Below are positions 42,170 to 49,618 of a stretch of 64,000 nucleotides of DNA, one piece after another. The notes beneath the pieces were generated by a model that searched no databases, had not been told where the DNA came from, and was given only the letters and a program-made list of their open reading frames with translations. The translations under genes were made by a program, and so were the position numbers. The DNA lies in assembly GCA_002310055.1 (NCBI GenBank), contig DBXS01000026.1:94357-158356 (forward strand), in the 5' to 3' direction. Source of the stretch: Clostridiales bacterium UBA1206 (lineage in GTDB: Bacteria; Bacillota; Clostridia; Oscillospirales; CAG-382). Every line of letters begins with the position of its first letter. Position 1 is the first letter of the stretch.

Positions 42170-43087
42170 TCAATATGCGTTCGTCAAAAGAAAATAGGCG
42201 ATCGCGGCGATAAGAACTGCGGATAAAACCGCCGACGCGGCTGTCATTTTCTTAAACGAAAGTATCCGTTCGATACGGGTGCGGACCCTTGCGCCGCCGA
42301 AAGCCGAAACGAACAGCGTTTTGTGTTCGGCGCACGAAACGAGCGCCAGGGCGTACTTTTTCTTTTCGTCATCATTGCACTTTTGCAGCACCGATTCGTC
42401 ACAGGCGACCTCGAGATCGGAAAGAAAGCATTTAAGGAATATCCAGACAAAAGGATTGGCGCAGTGGAGCGCGGCTGTCGCAAAAGCCAGCACGCGCCAC
42501 AGATTGTCGAGTCTGCGGATATGCTGTTTTTCATGCAGAAGGATATAGCGCAGGTCGCCGCTTTCCGTAATATCCGGCGGTATTACTATTCTCGGACGGA
42601 AAACGCCGTAGACAGAAGGCGAAGTGACTTTATCGGAAACATAAACGTTTTCATACAAAAGCGACGAACTTTTTATCTCGCGCAAGGTCGAAAAATACAC
42701 TATGGCAAACGTTAGGAAAACGGCGAATGCGGCGACCGCCCAGATTACAGAAGATACGTGAAATACCTTGCCTACGATATCGACTTTGTATGTGATGGGA
42801 AAATACGAATCAGCCGCCATGATCGAGTTCGTCAAAGTAAAATCACGAAGCAATACGCTTTCATAGACCGTTATCGTCTTGGTGGTGAATCTGGAAATGA
42901 CAGCCATAAGACCGTATTTCCCGCCGATCCCTATCGGGATCCACATGCGTATGAAAGGGATCGCCCAGAGCATGGCGATCACGCGCCGCGGAATACGTTT
43001 TATAAGCCGCAAAAGCATAACGACCGCCCCGGTCAGGGTTGCGACTATGCTCATATTGAAAAGCCAGTAAAACAACTCTGAAAGCAT
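42170..43087 (-). CDS. BlaR1/MecR1-type M56 zinc peptidase without sensor domain
   Basis: The 305-residue protein has four membrane helices and the M56 active site LLHEKQHIRR (His185, Glu186, His189) with a downstream acidic ligand in LEVACDESVL. In BlaR1 this cytoplasmic protease triggers inactivation of BlaI. Here the protein ends after the fourth helix and has no penicillin-binding sensor domain. It is encoded 5 bp after the BlaI-type gene. Its signal is probably not a beta-lactam directly. Confidence 0.88.
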   Translation of the reverse strand: MLSELFYWLFNMSIVATLTGAVVMLLRLIKRIPRRVIAMLWAIPFIRMWIPIGIGGKYGLMAVISRFTTKTITVYESVLLRDFTLTNSIMAADSYFPITYKVDIVGKVFHVSSVIWAVAAFAVFLTFAIVYFSTLREIKSSSLLYENVYVSDKVTSPSVYGVFRPRIVIPPDITESGDLRYILLHEKQHIRRLDNLWRVLAFATAALHCANPFVWIFLKCFLSDLEVACDESVLQKCNDDEKKKYALALVSCAEHKTLFVSAFGGARVRTRIERILSFKKMTAASAVLSAVLIAAIAYFLLTNAY

Positions 43088-43092
43088 CGGAG

Positions 43093-43443
43093 TTACCTCT
43101 TCTCTATAAGTCTCCGCATTTCCGCAATCTCGTCGGGAGTGAGCTCCTCATCCTCGATCAAAGCGGAAAACAACGCTTTTCTTGACCCGCCGAACAGCCG
43201 GTCGATAAGACTTTTCGTTTCGCTTTTGCTCACTTCTTCGCGCGTGATAAGCGAGGTGCAGATAAAATCGGGATCTTCGCGTTTTACGTACCCTTTTTCT
43301 ATCGCTTTTTTTATAACGGTATAGGTCGTGTTTTTGTTCCAGCCTATCTCGTTGTGAGCGATAACGCTCAGCTCTTTTGCGCTGACCGGTTCGTTTTGCC
43401 AGATCAGGTCCATTATTTTCATTTCGCTTTCGTACAGTTTCAT
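43093..43443 (-). CDS. BlaI/MecI/CopY-family transcriptional repressor
   Basis: The 116-residue winged-helix protein (ATG 43443 after GGAGG; the longer frame is rejected) matches BlaI: MKLYESEMKIMDLIWQNEPVSAKEL, then the recognition helix region GWNKNTTYTVIKKAIEKGYVKRE. The C-terminal helices serve for dimer formation. It likely represses its own operon through the two dyads immediately upstream and is relieved by the M56 peptidase encoded next. Confidence 0.92.
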   Translation of the reverse strand: MKLYESEMKIMDLIWQNEPVSAKELSVIAHNEIGWNKNTTYTVIKKAIEKGYVKREDPDFICTSLITREEVSKSETKSLIDRLFGGSRKALFSALIEDEELTPDEIAEMRRLIEKR

Positions 43444-43456
43444 ATCGCACCTCCGG

Positions 43457-43488
43457 ACTATTGCCATAGTCTATACTATCACAATAGT
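43457..43488 (-). promoter_or_regulatory. Tandem BlaI-type operators
   Basis: Two 14-bp dyads ACTAT-N4-ATAGT occur at 43457-43470 and 43475-43488, centres 18 bp apart. The distal copy covers the -10 box and spacer, the proximal copy covers the transcription start region. This is a typical layout for autorepression. Confidence 0.75.
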
Positions 43489-43501
43489 CTGCGCTTGTCA
43501 A
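43473..43501 (-). promoter_or_regulatory. Sigma-A promoter of the blaI operon
   Basis: Minus strand TTGACA (43496-43501), 17 bp, TAGTAT (43473-43478), overlapping the operators. Confidence 0.82.
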
Positions 43502-43556
43502 GAGTATTTTTGATATTTTGCAAAAAAGTTTTGGAAAAACAAAGAAGCACGCCATA

Positions 43557-43762
43557 GCCGACCGTTCCAAAGGACAGTCGGCAGCGATATTTGCCCTTCG
43601 GGCAAGCGATATACACCTTCGGTGCGCGATATGTTACTGCGTAACGCGATATGTTCGCTTTCGCGAACGAGGGCAAATATCATATCGCATCGAGCGAAGC
43701 GTGATATATCGCAACAGCAAAAGCCGTTGTATCGCGTTTTGCGTTTAATCAAAACATATCGC
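43557..43762. repeat. GCGATAT-linked array of mini-hairpins (inverted-repeat element)
   Basis: Four direct copies of GCGATAT (43584, 43606, 43626, 43646) each precede a small perfect hairpin: TTGCCC-TTC-GGGCAA, CACC-TTC-GGTG, GTTAC-TGC-GTAAC and GTTCGC-TTTC-GCGAAC. Then the orientation flips: ATATCGC occurs at 43682, 43706 and 43756, with GTATCGC at 43729 and another hairpin CAAC-A-GC-AAAA-GC-C-GTTG (43712-43729). GCGATATTTGCCC near the left end can pair with GGGCAAATAT near the centre. An outer GCCGAC/GTCGGC pair lies at 43557-43582. It does not encode protein and differs from CRISPR (no uniform spacers). It is probably a dispersed intergenic repeat. Confidence 0.8.
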
Positions 43763-43810
43763 CTCTTTGGAATTTGCTGTACAAATTCCCTGCTTGCTCA
43801 GATATACGAC

Positions 43811-43854
43811 AAAAAACCGGCTGAAATAAGGATCATTTTCCTTACTTCCGCCGG
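43811..43854 (-). terminator. Terminator downstream of the FAD oxidoreductase
   Basis: A long interrupted stem, CCGGC/GCCGG outside (43817-43821 with 43850-43854) and TAAGGA/TCCTTA inside, is followed by six T residues on the minus strand. It is 115 bp beyond the stop codon. Confidence 0.75.
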
Positions 43855-43967
43855 TTTTCGTTTGCTTTCCTTAAGAGCACCTTTATTCTCGTTTTGGCAC
43901 AGCGCGGGATATTCTGAGCGTTTTCGGTCAAGCTCAGGCGGATTGCGGAACGCATATTTTTTTGAGT

Positions 43968-45017
43968 CTATTTTTTATTAAGAAAGCGGTTGAAAACGAA
44001 CGTCACCATGCCGCCGAGGAAGCGGCAGCCGACGTTGAACATGAGCCAGCGTACGCATGGTAAGTAGAACGTCTTCATAAGCAAACGCATAAAGAAGAAC
44101 TTCAATTTGAGTTTGCGAGCGTAACGTTTGATTATTCGGGTATCTGACCTTGCAATTGAAAGCGCGGCTTTTTCGCCGCTTATAAGCGCGTTCCTCACGC
44201 CCGAAAGAGTAAAAGGATCGCACGCGCCCATGGCGTCGCCGGCAAAGTACATATTGCTTCCGATAACTGGTTTACGCACTCCGATCGGCGTGAAAGCGGA
44301 ATAGAGCGAAGACGTATTTTGAGAAATGCCGAGATCGCTGATAAAGCTTTTGAACTGCTTTTTATAATCCTTTGATCCGCGGTATTCGTCGGTCATGCCA
44401 ACGTTGGTGACGCCGTTTTGTGAGCTTACCCAGCAGTAGCCGCGCTTTGTCACGCCGAAATGGATATCGATACCGTCGCGAATGTCGCTTTTGAAAACGA
44501 GCTGCATCGCAAGATTGCGGCGTTTGGTCTTCTGATACGCGCTGCCGAACCCAAAAGTGCCGTCCGCGAAAACTATATTATCGTATTCCACGCTTACGTT
44601 CCTGCCGAGTATAACGGTGTTCTTTTCGGGGAAATGTCCCGTTACGGGCATGTTTTCTTCGATCTGAACGCCGTTATCTACGGCAAGCCTGAAAAACGCG
44701 TAGTCGAGCGACACGCGGTTTATTTCCCTGCTGGTGAGCAGGAACCTGTTTTTTATACGCTGCCTGAGTTTATGCTTGAAAAACAGTTTGAAGTCTTCAA
44801 AATAACTGTAGCCGCACTCTTCGGTATCAAGGCCGAAACGGGCGTATTCCTTGACCGTTTTTTGTGTGATATATCCGGCGCAGCATTTGTTGCGCGGGAA
44901 CTTGTACTTTTCGGCGACGAGCACGTCGCGCACGCCGTTCTGCATCAATGTGATCGCACACGCGAGCCCTGCCGGCCCGGCGCCGATTATTACTGTGTTA
45001 TAATGCTTTTTTATCAT
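43968..45017 (-). CDS. FAD-dependent oxidoreductase, geranylgeranyl reductase family
   Basis: The 349-residue flavoprotein (ATG 45017) has the N-terminal dinucleotide motif VIIGAGPAGLACAITL, a CCAGYIT motif after the ribityl region (FPRNKCCAGYIT, typical of geranylgeranyl-reductase-like enzymes) and the second FAD motif FAGDAMGACDPFTLSGVRNAL. It probably reduces polyprenyl or other alkene bonds, or acts in quinone or lipid metabolism; the substrate is unknown. The C-terminus is basic and hydrophobic, so it may bind the membrane. It lies just downstream of a tRNA gene on the same strand. Confidence 0.82.
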   Translation of the reverse strand: MIKKHYNTVIIGAGPAGLACAITLMQNGVRDVLVAEKYKFPRNKCCAGYITQKTVKEYARFGLDTEECGYSYFEDFKLFFKHKLRQRIKNRFLLTSREINRVSLDYAFFRLAVDNGVQIEENMPVTGHFPEKNTVILGRNVSVEYDNIVFADGTFGFGSAYQKTKRRNLAMQLVFKSDIRDGIDIHFGVTKRGYCWVSSQNGVTNVGMTDEYRGSKDYKKQFKSFISDLGISQNTSSLYSAFTPIGVRKPVIGSNMYFAGDAMGACDPFTLSGVRNALISGEKAALSIARSDTRIIKRYARKLKLKFFFMRLLMKTFYLPCVRWLMFNVGCRFLGGMVTFVFNRFLNKK

Positions 45018-45069
45018 ATGAAACGCTCCGGTATCAGAGTATGCCGAGTGAAGCAACGTATGTAAAAGA

Positions 45070-45091
45070 AAAACGCCAAACGGCGTTTTTG
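45070..45091 (-). terminator. Terminator of tRNA-Val
   Basis: Stem AAAACGCC/GGCGTTTT-like (about 45071-45077 with 45082-45089) with flanking T residues on the minus strand, immediately after the tRNA. Confidence 0.7.
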
Positions 45092-45096
45092 CTTTT

Positions 45097-45173
45097 TGGT
45101 GGAGACGAGGGGGCTCGAACCCATGACCTCACGGATGTGAACCGTGCGCTCTGACCAACTGAGCTACGCCTCC
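45097..45173 (-). tRNA. tRNA-Val(CAC), CCA encoded
   Basis: The minus strand folds as a complete tRNA: acceptor GGAGGCG/CGTCTCC with one G-U pair, D-arm containing AGCTCAGTTGGTCAGAGC, anticodon arm CACGG-TTCACAT-CCGTG with anticodon CAC (valine, codon GTG), T-arm with GGGTTCGAGCCC, and an encoded 3' CCA at 45097-45099. Confidence 0.95.
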
Positions 45174-45185
45174 GATTGCTTTGGT

Positions 45186-45214
45186 ATTATACAACATCCA
45201 AAGCGAAAAATCAA
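45186..45214 (-). promoter_or_regulatory. Sigma-A promoter of tRNA-Val
   Basis: Minus strand TTGATT (45209-45214), 17 bp, TATAAT (45186-45191), with the predicted start about 6 nt before the mature tRNA. Confidence 0.82.
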
Positions 45215-45284
45215 CCCCATTTTTCACTTTATAAAAAATTATTTTGCGTACCGCATAACGGGCGTGGAAACGCGCGCTCAGGTT

Positions 45285-46355
45285 TCAGCAATAATTATCG
45301 TTGGGTTTGGGGTACAGTTCTTCCAGATACACTCTTCTTCCCTCGCGGGCGGAACGGTAGATCGCAAGTATCACGTCCACGGCTTTTCTGCCTTCCGCAA
45401 GGTCGACGAACGGGCTGCGTTTTTCGCGCACGGCGTCGATGAAATCGGATATCTGCAGCGTGTGGTAATCGCCCGAAAAGTTCATCGCCGAAGAAGCGCT
45501 GCTGTAGACCGGCTTGCGGAACGTCAGGTCTTCGGTGACGCTGCCGTCGATATCCATTTTCGTTATAGCAGTCTCTTCTATAGTAATGCTGCCGCTCGAG
45601 CCGTTAAGCTCTATCCTGCGCGGATACCCCGGGAAAACCGAAGTCGTCGCCTGTATCACGCCGAGCGCGCCCGATTCGAATTCGACCGCCGCGCACAGCG
45701 TGTCTTCCACTTCTATTTTACGCGCGAGCGTGGAGGCGAATGCGTAGACCGACTTGACTGCGCCCGCGAGATATATTAGCAGGTCGACTCCGTGGATGCC
45801 CTGGTTCATAAGCGCACCGCCGCCGTCTATCTTTTTAGTGCCGCGCCACGCGCCGGAATCGTAATACTCCTGCGAACGGAAATACTTCATATACATATCG
45901 GCGCAGCAGAGCGTGCCGAGCTCGCCGTTTTCGAGCATAAGTTTGGCTTTGCGGATATCCTTGGCGAACCTCAGCTGTGAGATCACCGCGAGCGTCGTCC
46001 TGTTGCGGCGGCACGCCTCTTCTATGGCGTCGAGCTGTTCTTTTGTGATGGCGAGCGGCTTTTCCACCACGACGTTTTTACCGGCGTTCGCCGCTTTTAT
46101 CACCGCGTCCGCGTGATATCCGCTGGGCGTGCAGACGCACACCGAATTGATCTCCTTGCATTCGAGCATCTCGTCGAGCGTATCGAATATGCGCAATCCG
46201 CCGTGCGACGCCGAAACGCGTTCCGCCGAATCGCGGTTGACGTCGGTGACGCCTGTTATCTTTGCTTTATCGGCGAGCGACGAAAGCGCGTTGATATGGA
46301 ATTCCGATATCATACCGCATCCGACTATGCCGAAACCGAGCCTTTTTTGAGCCAT
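45285..46355 (-). CDS. Gfo/Idh/MocA-family oxidoreductase
   Basis: The 356-residue protein has the N-terminal NAD(P)-binding fold (FGIVGCGMISEFHINAL), the EKPLA motif (VVEKPLAITKEQ) that holds the catalytic Lys, and a C-terminal alpha/beta substrate domain (DSGAWRGTKKIDGGGALMNQGIHGVDLL) with the conserved GGGAL-N-x-G-H-D pattern. It oxidises or reduces a sugar, inositol or related alcohol in the cytosol. The substrate is not evident. It is transcribed alone, divergently from serC. Confidence 0.9.
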   Translation of the reverse strand: MAQKRLGFGIVGCGMISEFHINALSSLADKAKITGVTDVNRDSAERVSASHGGLRIFDTLDEMLECKEINSVCVCTPSGYHADAVIKAANAGKNVVVEKPLAITKEQLDAIEEACRRNRTTLAVISQLRFAKDIRKAKLMLENGELGTLCCADMYMKYFRSQEYYDSGAWRGTKKIDGGGALMNQGIHGVDLLIYLAGAVKSVYAFASTLARKIEVEDTLCAAVEFESGALGVIQATTSVFPGYPRRIELNGSSGSITIEETAITKMDIDGSVTEDLTFRKPVYSSASSAMNFSGDYHTLQISDFIDAVREKRSPFVDLAEGRKAVDVILAIYRSAREGRRVYLEELYPKPNDNYC

Positions 46356-46388
46356 TTTCGTATTATCTCCGTTTTTCGTTCTTGGTAT

Positions 46389-46417
46389 ATTTTACAACCA
46401 AACATTCAAAAAGTCAA
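46389..46417 (-). promoter_or_regulatory. Sigma-A promoter of the Gfo/Idh gene
   Basis: Minus strand TTGACT (46412-46417), 17 bp, TAAAAT (46389-46394). Confidence 0.78.
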
Positions 46418-46487
46418 TAAAAATTCGTGTATCCTTACAAATATTAGCCGAAAATGGAATTTTATCAAACTAAAATTTCAAAACCTA

Positions 46488-46516
46488 TTGACTAAAAGAG
46501 CGTTTTGTAGTAATAT
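46488..46516 (+). promoter_or_regulatory. Sigma-A promoter of serC-serA
   Basis: TTGACT (46488-46493), 17 bp, TAATAT (46511-46516), 31 bp before the serC start. Confidence 0.78.
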
Positions 46517-46547
46517 GAATAAAATGTTACAGAAAGAGGTTTTAGCT

Positions 46548-47621
46548 ATGCGCATTTATAATTTTTCCGCAGGTCCTTCAATGCTTCCGCTGCCTGTGCT
46601 CGAACAGGCGGCACGCGAAATGACGGATTACAACGGTTCCGGTATGTCCGTTATGGAAATGAGCCACCGTTCTCCCGTTTACGAAGCAATCATCAATCAG
46701 ACCGAATCGGATTTCCGCACGCTGCTCGGCGTACCCGAGAATTATAAAGTCCTGTTCCTTCAGGGCGGCGCTACCACCCAGTTTTCCGCCGTTCCGCTCA
46801 ACCTTATGAAGACCGGCAAAGCCGATTACATAGTGAGCGGTTCGTTTTCCGGCAAAGCCGCAAAGGAAGCCGAAAAATACGGTCAGGTAACTGTGCTCGC
46901 CTCTTCCAAAGCCGATAATTTCACCTACGTTCCTTACGTTGACAAATTCTCGCCCGACGCCGATTACGTACATATCTGCTACAACAACACCATTTACGGC
47001 ACCACGTTCCACTACGTCCCCAAGACCGGCGACATCCCTCTCGTCGCCGATATGTCTTCCTATATAATGTCGCAGCCCGTCAACGTCAATGATTTCGGCG
47101 TCATCTACGCCGGCGCGCAGAAGAACATGGCTCCCGCCGGACTCACCGTCGTCATCGTGCGCGAAGATCTGCTCGGCTTCGCCCGTCCCGAAACGCCCGT
47201 GATGCTCGACTGGAAGATCCAGGCTGACAACGGTTCTATGTACAACACTCCGCCCGCTTACACGATCTACGTCGCAGGGCTGGTCTACAAGTGGCTGCTC
47301 GGTCTCGGCGGCCTTGAGGAAATGAAGAAGATCAACGAGCGCAAAGCCAAAGTGCTTTACGATTATCTCGATCAGTCCAAACTCTTCAAGCCCACGGCAA
47401 AAAAAGAAAACCGTTCGCTCATGAACGTATGCTTCGTCACCGGCGACCCGGATCTCGACAAGAAATTCTGCTCCGAAGCCGCGGCAAACGGTTTCGTCAA
47501 CATCAAAGGCCACCGTTCCGTGGGCGGCATGCGCGCTTCCATTTACAACGCAATGCCCGAAGAAGGCGTCAAAGCTCTCGTTGAGTTTATGGATAAATTC
47601 GAAAGGAACAACAAACAATGA
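46548..47621 (+). CDS. serC: Phosphoserine aminotransferase
   Basis: The 357-residue PLP enzyme starts at ATG 46548 after AGAAAGAGG; the much longer open frame upstream is without homology. SerC signatures: YNFSAGPSMLP at the start, NGSGMSVMEMSHRS, LFLQGGATTQFSAVP and the PLP lysine in YAGAQKNMAPAG. It transaminates 3-phosphohydroxypyruvate to phosphoserine in serine biosynthesis. serA overlaps by 4 bp; no serB is seen. Confidence 0.96.
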   Translation: MRIYNFSAGPSMLPLPVLEQAAREMTDYNGSGMSVMEMSHRSPVYEAIINQTESDFRTLLGVPENYKVLFLQGGATTQFSAVPLNLMKTGKADYIVSGSFSGKAAKEAEKYGQVTVLASSKADNFTYVPYVDKFSPDADYVHICYNNTIYGTTFHYVPKTGDIPLVADMSSYIMSQPVNVNDFGVIYAGAQKNMAPAGLTVVIVREDLLGFARPETPVMLDWKIQADNGSMYNTPPAYTIYVAGLVYKWLLGLGGLEEMKKINERKAKVLYDYLDQSKLFKPTAKKENRSLMNVCFVTGDPDLDKKFCSEAAANGFVNIKGHRSVGGMRASIYNAMPEEGVKALVEFMDKFERNNKQ

Positions 47622-48781
47622 CAAAGATAAAGCTTTACAATAAGATCGACAAAGCCGGGATAAACCGTTTCGATACCGAAAAATACGAACTCGGCGAAGA
47701 TCTTGCGGAATACGAAGGCATAATGGTCCGTTCCGCCGCGCTCCACGACGTGGAATTTCCTTCCTCGCTGCGCGCCATCGCACGCGCCGGCGCCGGCGTC
47801 AACAATATCCCCATAGATAAATGCGCCGACGAAGGCATAGTCGTGTTCAACACCCCGGGCGCCAACGCCAACGGCGTAAAAGAGCTTTCCGTCGCCGCGC
47901 TGCTCCTCGCTTCGCGCGATATCGCCGGCGGTATAGAATGGTGCAAATCGCTTATCGGCACGCCGGATATCGCAAAGCAGGTCGAAAAAGGCAAATCCGC
48001 GTTCGCAGGTCCCGAACTTTTGGGCAAGACGCTTGGCGTCATAGGTCTGGGCGCCATAGGCGGCATGGTCGCCAACACCGCGACCTCGCTCGGTATGACC
48101 GTTATCGGCTGCGACCCGTATATCACCGTCAACGCCGCGTGGAGCATTTCGAGAGCCGTCATCAAAGCCAACGCTTACGACGAAGTGTACGCCGCTTCCG
48201 ATTATATCACGATCCACGTCCCGTCCAACGATTCCACCCGCGGGATGATCAACGCCGACGCTATCGCCAAAATGAAAGACGGCGTGCGCATCATCAACCT
48301 CGCGCGCGGAGACCTCGTCAACGCCGCCGACCTCAAAGCCGCGCTCGATTCCGGCAAAGTCGCAAGCTACGTCACCGATTTTCCCGACGAAAACATACTC
48401 GGCTGCAAGAACACCGTGTGCATCCCGCATCTCGGCGCTTCCACCCCCGAATCCGAAGAAAACTGCGCTCGCATGGCGGCCGACGAACTTATCGATTTCT
48501 TCGAAAACGGCAATATCCGCAACAGCGTGAACTACCCCGCCATATCCCAGCCGCGCAGCACCGCGCACCGGATCATCGTTCTTCACAAGAACATCCCTTC
48601 GATGGTCGCGAGCGTTTCCGCCGTGCTCGGCGCCGACAAAGTGAACATCGACTCTATGTCCAACCGCTCCAAAGGCAACTACGCCGTCACCATCATAGAC
48701 CCCGATTCCGAGGTGACTCCCGAGGTTGCGAAAGATATTTCCGATATAAACGGCGTTATAAGAGTCAATATTATCGCTTAA
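47618..48781 (+). CDS. serA: D-3-phosphoglycerate dehydrogenase
   Basis: The 387-residue enzyme has the D-2-hydroxyacid dehydrogenase fold with NAD motif GVIGLGAIGGMVAN, catalytic Arg in INLARGDLV, Glu in FPDEN and His in PHLGASTPES, then a C-terminal ACT domain (HRIIVLHKNIPSMVASVSAVLG). This short form lacks the intervening domain of long SerA proteins. It supplies 3-phosphohydroxypyruvate to SerC, encoded just upstream with a 4-bp overlap. Confidence 0.95.
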   Translation: MTKIKLYNKIDKAGINRFDTEKYELGEDLAEYEGIMVRSAALHDVEFPSSLRAIARAGAGVNNIPIDKCADEGIVVFNTPGANANGVKELSVAALLLASRDIAGGIEWCKSLIGTPDIAKQVEKGKSAFAGPELLGKTLGVIGLGAIGGMVANTATSLGMTVIGCDPYITVNAAWSISRAVIKANAYDEVYAASDYITIHVPSNDSTRGMINADAIAKMKDGVRIINLARGDLVNAADLKAALDSGKVASYVTDFPDENILGCKNTVCIPHLGASTPESEENCARMAADELIDFFENGNIRNSVNYPAISQPRSTAHRIIVLHKNIPSMVASVSAVLGADKVNIDSMSNRSKGNYAVTIIDPDSEVTPEVAKDISDINGVIRVNIIA

Positions 48782-48805
48782 TATAATAAAATTAACAAAG
48801 TTTTG

Positions 48806-48834
48806 TTGACTTTTTTCACATTTTGTTCTATAAT
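48806..48834 (+). promoter_or_regulatory. Sigma-A promoter of the VTC-DUF4956 pair
   Basis: TTGACT (48806-48811), 17 bp, perfect TATAAT (48829-48834). A strong hairpin covers the predicted transcript 5' end. Confidence 0.85.
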
Positions 48835-48835
48835 T

Positions 48836-48861
48836 TATGAGCATACGTCTGTATGCTCATA
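48836..48861 (+). promoter_or_regulatory. Perfect inverted repeat at the transcription start
   Basis: TATGAGCATAC/GTATGCTCATA (11-bp arms, GTCT loop) begins 2 bp after the -10 box and ends before AATTTTTG. It could be a repressor operator, a 5' stabilising hairpin or a weak leader terminator. Confidence 0.6.
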
Positions 48862-48892
48862 ATTTTTGCCGCGCGCGAAGTAGGTGAACGTA

Positions 48893-49618
48893 ATGGCGGG
48901 CAGCGTTTTCGAACGCGTTGAAAAGAAATATATAATCAGCAGCTCGCAGTACGATTCGCTTATGCAGACTATCCCCGAGCTTTGCGTGCCCGACATATAC
49001 CCCGAATCGGATATATGCAGCGTCTATTACGACACGCCCGACCACCTGCTCATCCGGCGTTCGCTCGACAAGCCCGTTTACAAGGAAAAACTGCGCATAA
49101 GGTCGTACGACGTCCCTACCGGCGACAGCCCCGTGTTCGTGGAGCTAAAAAAGAAACTGCTCGGCACCGTTTACAAACGCCGCATAAGCTTAAAGTATTC
49201 CGACGCAATGGAGTTTTTGAACAGCGGCGGCAAATGTAAGAAAGATCTTTCGCAAATAGAAAAAGAGATCGCCTACTGTTTCGACCTCTACCGTTCGCTT
49301 CAGCCCGCGATGTTCATTTCATACCACCGGAAATCATTTGTAGGCATCAACGATTACGGGCTCAGGATCACGTTTGACAACGACGTGCTTTCGCGCACGA
49401 CTGATTTGGAACTTGCAAAAGGCATATGGGGCGACGAAGTGCTCGACGAAGGCCATTACATAATGGAGATAAAAACGCTCAACTCTATGCCGCTTCGCCT
49501 TGCCGAAGCGCTCGACAAAAACAGGATCTTCCCCGGTTCGTTTTCAAAATACGGCACCGCCTACAGGCGCCTCACAGAACATACAGCAATTAACAAAGGA
49601 GTAAAGCACAATGTTTGA
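48893..49618 (+). CDS. VTC-domain protein (polyphosphate polymerase-like)
   Basis: The 241-residue protein starts at ATG 48893 (AGGTG 6 bp upstream; GTG 48884 is an alternative). It has the VTC/CYTH-like tunnel-fold pattern: VEKKYIIS, CSVYYDTPDHLLIRRSL, KLRIRSYD, VFVELKKKLLGTVYKRR, YHRKSFVG, RITFDND and IMEIKTLNSMPL, the basic and acidic residues that line the active tunnel. Family members make polyphosphate from NTP or bind phosphate chains. The next gene, DUF4956, overlaps by 8 bp; this pairing is common in bacteria. Confidence 0.9.
   Translation: MAGSVFERVEKKYIISSSQYDSLMQTIPELCVPDIYPESDICSVYYDTPDHLLIRRSLDKPVYKEKLRIRSYDVPTGDSPVFVELKKKLLGTVYKRRISLKYSDAMEFLNSGGKCKKDLSQIEKEIAYCFDLYRSLQPAMFISYHRKSFVGINDYGLRITFDNDVLSRTTDLELAKGIWGDEVLDEGHYIMEIKTLNSMPLRLAEALDKNRIFPGSFSKYGTAYRRLTEHTAINKGVKHNV

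Larger units (their letters stand above)
43502..43967. other. Non-coding region between blaI promoter and the FAD oxidoreductase
   Basis: Besides the hairpin array (43557-43762) and the terminator at 43811-43854, it contains about 110 bp (43855-43967) in which I see nothing supportable. Confidence 0.6.

Noticed and set aside
43557..43762. CRISPR array reading of the GCGATAT repeats
   Set aside because: Repeats are only 7 bp, intervals are 13-22 bp, the inserts are self-complementary hairpins, and half the units are inverted.
46113..46547. N-terminal extension of serC
   Set aside because: The homology begins exactly at ATG 46548, which follows a ribosome site and a promoter; the extension overlaps the divergent Gfo/Idh gene.
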